Shown here piece by piece: positions 60,303 through 64,000 of a stretch of 64,000 nucleotides of DNA. The position numbers and the translations under genes are program-made. Source of the DNA: Rhizodiscina lignyota (taxonomy: Eukaryota > Ascomycota > Dothideomycetes > Aulographales > Rhizodiscinaceae); NCBI GenBank assembly GCA_010015805.1, contig ML978125.1:992001-1056000 (forward strand), written 5' to 3'. Positions within the stretch are counted from its first letter, which is position 1; every line of letters begins with the position of its first letter. Below the pieces are notes generated by a model. The model was not told where the DNA came from. It did not search any database and was given only the letters and a program-made list of their open reading frames with translations.

Positions 60303-61452
60303 GTTTTCTGTGGTTTCGCCAGGTGTTGGCGGCACCGCAGGTAGCGGTTGGGCGAACCGCCTGGCGGGTTGTCCGGAGGGGGCTTCGAACGTGGACGATG
60401 AACTGGAGTGTAATTTAAGGTCTTGCAGGGCATTCGCGGTCGATGAGCGCCGGCGGCGGTGCGAGGACGACGCGGCGGGTGAAGGTTGAGAAGCCACGTT
60501 GACCGACGCCTGTTGCTGCTCAATTTGCGATGGAAAGAGGAGTCGTGCCGACACAGATGAAGGCTGCGACGCGAGCGCGCCTGCCAGAGGAAAATGTTCT
60601 GGCGACGTTTGTTCTCCGCGCAGGCCAAGCGGCTGAGTGATTCGCCAGCTGACAGGGAAGGTGATGTTCTAGCTCTTTTTCGACCGCTGATTTGTATAAA
60701 GGTGTTTGTCGGCCGGGTCTGAGGCGAGATGCAGCTGTAAAGGCTAAAATCTGGTATGCGATTATCACTGAGCAGAGCTAAATCTCTATCGTCCCAGTTC
60801 TTCGAGAGAAGTGCAATTTGCCGTGAAGCCAGGAAATCGTGAGTCTTGGTAGCTCCGCAACGAGTGGACAGGCCAACCTGGTCGGATCGCAAGCAGATCA
60901 CCAACGTTAATTTCTTCGACAAGGGGAGGCAGAGGCGTGGCAGGGGCGTAGGAGGACGACAACGAGCGAAGTGTGAAGGTCTCGAGATATGATATATGTA
61001 CACGACAGGCGCTCAGGAGATGGGACCCAAGAAAATGCCACACAGCATGTGCTGCGTTGCTCAATTTCGCACAGACGCATCTTGGCGCGACAGCCGCATT
61101 GCTCGCACTAACATAAATCCCCTTTCCACTAGTCCGGTCTAGTATGTAAATGCTGCCACGGCTACGAAGCCACAAGAGCCGTTATCACTACTGTATCAAT
61201 GCGACTGTTGCTCCTCTAAATGTGCTGCTCTCGTCCTTGCGCTAATCCAACCCAGGCACCTCGTGGCCAAAGCGGGCCGGCGCATGTGGTTTCTTTGATG
61301 CCAGTCCCTTGCTTGCTGCAATTGTGGTGCCGATATGCCCCTTTCCAGAAGCGCACCCGCTAATACCTGCCTTTTGTACTACAAGGAAATGTTCCGTAGA
61401 GTCAGAGACGAGAAAGACACGATCGTTTCTTTGTCGTCTTAAGACAGACAAG
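60303..61452. other. MNN10 upstream region
   Basis: About 1.15 kb with no separate gene that I can support. The MNN10 frame and one overlapping frame stay open for hundreds of bases here, probably a coding-like 5' leader rather than a second gene. Confidence 0.4.
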
Positions 61453-63151
61453 TTATTCGTCTTCATCTTCATCCCCTCCAAATCCAAAGCTGAATCCTCC
61501 TGCCTCCTGGTCTCCCTCGTCTGGCTTCTTCACGAGCTGTTCCCACTTGCTTTTATGTTCTTTCCCTCTCCGTTCCATCACCTTGAAAGCCTCTTCTAGA
61601 AGAGAAGGATATTGCTCTCTCAACCGTTCGACGAACAACCCGTAAGGATCCTCGACATCGTCCGTGAATCCGCTCACTTGGTCAGGCGAGTCCTTCAGGA
61701 ACGCTAGAACATCGGGGAGCTTCTTCTGTGGAACAAAGTTCTGCGTGATCGCTATGCTTGCATCAAGATTCAGCACGAGATGGAACCAGCCCGAGGGTAC
61801 ATGCAGCACTTCGCCGGCATTGCAAATGCCCTCACGGCAACCTGGAGTCGATCTTGCGATCTCATGGAATGAAAGCAGGTATTCCGCGATGCTTAGTGGT
61901 GAAGTAATTTCCGATTGATCTGCTGATAGGATGACGCCTGGAGGTGGTGGTAGAGTTGGCGATGATGGAAACATGATCCAGTACTTCGATCCTGTCAGCA
62001 CCGCGTTCCACGCACTCGTCCCGTTCGGATCTTTATGGAACGTGCTTCCGCTCCGAGCTGGTCCAATGATGAGCCATTTGCTATCTGGCCGTTGTTCTCC
62101 AAGTACCGAGAAAAGGTCCTCTCCAAAACAATCCGGTGGCCAATAAATGGCATCTTCACTCGCTCTTCCTATCTTTACTTGCATCTTCTCTGCGAATCCG
62201 CGATCAAAGAGGTACAATGGACTCTCCTCGTGACTGTTTTCCAGGTAGGAGAAGTACGTTCGAAGAGGCCAGTCTACAGCTTCAGCACGAAACTTTGTCT
62301 CAGCATGATCTCGCAGCAGTGCTTCAACTGTCCAATCTCGGTACACTGGCCATTCCGTGACTGGCTTGGTGAGTATGAATGGCTTGTTGATCCACTGGTC
62401 GTGAAACTCCTCAGATGTCAAGTCGTCTAGTCTTGCAATTCTATTTTCAGTGGGAATATCCGCTGCATACTGGTTCAGGGGTGTGTATGCGCAGAAGAAG
62501 GGCCGATAAAGGGCGTCAGAAAACAGTCCTCTGCAGTCGATTCGGGTTCGGCGTTCGGGAGGAAGACCAAGGCATGTCCAGCGCCAGTTTCCACGCCATT
62601 CAAATTGCTCGGGGTGTAATCTATCCATGGGGCTTAGCAATGACTCAATGAGAATTAATGACTGGAACGGAACTCAAAGGATCTGAGGATCAATGAGACT
62701 CTTCGGGTCCAAAATGTGACAGGTATGTGAACAACAATTGACTGATCCAGAGAGCCTGAAGTAGAAGTGCCAGTGCAATGTACCCCTTATAGGGTTATAT
62801 CAGAAATACTTACTCTAGAAACGCAGCCCTCCACAGTTCCTCGGCGCTTGTGAAGGCATACAGTGCTTTACATGCTGTTCCCAGACGCAAGAGTTCTGGA
62901 ACATGTAAATATTCCAGAAACGATATCAATAGCTCGTCTGGTAGCACAGCAAACGCGCCTGCATGATCCTTGAGATTGACTGTGGAGGTGTATGCATTGC
63001 CAGAAGGCTTGACGCCCAAAGGATGCCGGGGAATCGCTGTAGAGGCTTCAAGACTCGAATTCGAAGAACTATGATTCAGCTTGGCTCGTTTACTGTCGCG
63101 CATGCCATTAGGCAGATCATGATCCCGGGTCGAAACGGCTGAGGGTGCCAT
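61453..63151 (-). CDS. F-box and JmjC domain protein
   Basis: Exons 62814..63151 and 61453..62620, split by a long 193-nt intron, give 501 residues. A disordered N-terminus precedes an F-box (FAVLPDELLISFLEYLHVPELLRLG, in parts: VLPDELLISFLEYL, about residues 69-110). The second exon carries the JmjC domain: NKPFILTKPVTEWP, the Fe(II)-binding HKD in STFHKDPNGTSAWN, GSKYWIMFP, and the second metal-binding His in GEVLHVPSGWFHLVLNL. The tail is acidic (EDEDE). It is a probable 2-oxoglutarate dioxygenase acting as a protein hydroxylase or demethylase, possibly linked to SCF ubiquitin ligase by the F-box; the JMJD6/JMJD4-like group is the nearest that I know. The substrate is unknown. It is divergent from eIF4A. 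Confidence 0.88.
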
Positions 63152-63662
63152 TTTTGTGGTCTGGTGGGTTTGCCGCAACCGGTCAGAAAGCCCACAAACT
63201 AAGTTGCGCCCTTATGGTGGCGAGAAGCTCAGTGGCAGAGCATGTCCTGAGTCACAATAGAGATTTCAGGACCAATAGAAAGCCATGGAAGCTTAGGAAG
63301 GAATTTGAAAGAACGCGATCAGGTGTCGAGGGCGCGGCAAAAGTGAGGAGTGGTGGATGAACCCTGCGCACGGCCCACGCCACCGGTTTTAGCTCTACTA
63401 CAAAAATTTCTAGCACCACCTCTCCGCCGACCTTCTTTCATCACCCAACTGCAACCGCACCACAATTCGAAAAAGACTCCAACCAACTAGATATACATCA
63501 GACTCTCGTTTTTGGGAGTCTTGTTATCTAGTTAATTCCACAAAACCTAATTTCGGCACAGCGGCAGGATCCGTTGGATTCTTTTCCGCCCTCCGCCCAC
63601 CTCAAGGCAACCTCTCGATCGCAGCGCAGCGCCTGTGATCGTATCCACTCTTAATCGCAATC
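63152..63662. promoter_or_regulatory. divergent promoter F-box-JmjC/eIF4A
   Basis: A 511-bp spacer between divergent starts. It holds a TGAGTCA heptamer (63248-63254) and pyrimidine-rich tracts near the eIF4A side, usual for highly expressed fungal genes, plus the inverted repeat described separately. Confidence 0.5.
63485..63533 (+). repeat. long imperfect hairpin upstream of eIF4A
   Basis: The outer arms AACTAGATA (63485-63493) and TATCTAGTT (63525-63533) are perfect reverse complements. Inner arms AGACTC (63500-63505) and GAGTCT (63516-63521) nest inside them. The whole 49-nt unit could fold as one stem with an internal bulge and lies 130 bp before the start codon, probably in the 5' UTR or core promoter. 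Confidence 0.6.
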
Positions 63663-64000
63663 ATGGCTGATTCCAAAGGCCTCGAGGAGGTCCCAGAAGG
63701 TACGTTCAGAATTTTCAACATTTGGGTGCTTCACTCGATGAATTTTCAATGCGCGTTTGCACCTCTCAACATTTGTAACTAACACGCCACTTTTCAGGTC
63801 AAATCGAGTCCAACTATGATGAGACTACCGACTCCTTCGATGCGATGGACCTGAAGGCCGAACTTCTCCGTGGTGTTTACGCCTACGGTTTCGAGCGCCC
63901 GTCTGCGATTCAGCAGAGGGCTATTATGCCGGTCATCAAGGGTGAGTTCGCGCAAAAATTTTAAGCTTGGGGAACCATAGCTAATACAATCGCACAGGCC
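63663..64000 (+). CDS. TIF1: eIF4A DEAD-box translation initiation helicase (5' part, cut by window end)
   Basis: Exons 63663..63699 and 63798..63941, then a third beginning at 63998 and running off the window. The encoded N-terminus [21 protein letters not shown], in which the junction restores EG-QIE, continues into [20 protein letters not shown] (the F/aromatic group upstream of motif Q) and [16 protein letters not shown] (the Q motif). These are diagnostic of eIF4A. Motifs I onward lie outside the window. The protein is the RNA helicase of the eIF4F complex that unwinds 5' leaders for ribosome scanning. Intron 1 directly after the start region is common in this gene. Confidence 0.95.

Noticed and set aside
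60242-61003. A 253-codon minus-strand frame overlapping the MNN10 5' part
   Set aside because: It overlaps the MNN10 N-terminal coding region in another frame, is rich in Arg/Pro/Ser as expected from a shadow of disordered coding sequence, and has no domain.

Overview
The window is nuclear DNA of a filamentous ascomycete (Pezizomycotina; Dothideomycetes is my best guess, from gene content and style rather than a marker). Genes carry short introns of about 48-60 nt with GT..AG ends and CTAAC-type branch points. Several gene architectures are typical of filamentous fungi: a Scm3 centromere protein with Myb repeats, an LSD1-type demethylase with a C-terminal HMG box, a stand-alone mitochondrial arginine-specific carbamoyl-phosphate synthase, and a Dal81/TamA-like Zn2Cys6 regulator. 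I rebuilt exon structures by hand from splice signals and checked that each sums to an intact frame.

Layout. 0.4-7.9 kb: an FAD monooxygenase (-), the LCL3 nuclease (+) and the large subunit of arginine-specific carbamoyl-phosphate synthase (+), with a Gcn4/CpcA-type site in its promoter. 7.9-14.5 kb: a gene-poor stretch holding one DUF6594 membrane protein, a broken retropepsin-like relic, a possible coding fragment and a 183-bp inverted-repeat element. 14.6-34.7 kb: a dense conserved block with ATG6, SCM3, an anchored cysteine synthase-like enzyme, a MidA/NDUFAF7-like methyltransferase, LSD1/KDM1, dynamitin, a coiled-coil protein, a conserved protein of unknown function and a 73-residue small gene. 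34.7-39.8 kb: a second gene-poor stretch with a second DUF6594 gene. 39.9-64 kb: a CCCH/CUE/Smr protein, TVP38, an SRRM1-like PWI/RS splicing factor, a TamA/DAL81-like regulator, a 14-TM-type MFS transporter, a disordered proline-rich protein, a 161-residue unknown, the MNN10 mannosyltransferase, an F-box plus JmjC protein, and the first exons of eIF4A, cut by the window end.

The genes do not form a biosynthetic cluster, and I found no tRNA, rRNA, CRISPR or autonomous transposon. They are mostly housekeeping genes arranged as divergent or convergent pairs: ATG6/SCM3, LSD1/dynamitin, coiled-coil/unknown, CCCH-Smr/TVP38 and F-box-JmjC/eIF4A diverge; SCM3/cysteine synthase, methyltransferase/LSD1, dynamitin/coiled-coil and TVP38/SRRM1 converge. 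The strongest anomaly is in the carbamoyl-phosphate synthase gene. The conserved reading needs a GG instead of AG splice acceptor, while every canonical alternative I found adds or removes conserved-core residues. The other points of interest are the two relic islands that each carry a DUF6594 gene, the short inverted-repeat element, and a long hairpin in front of eIF4A.
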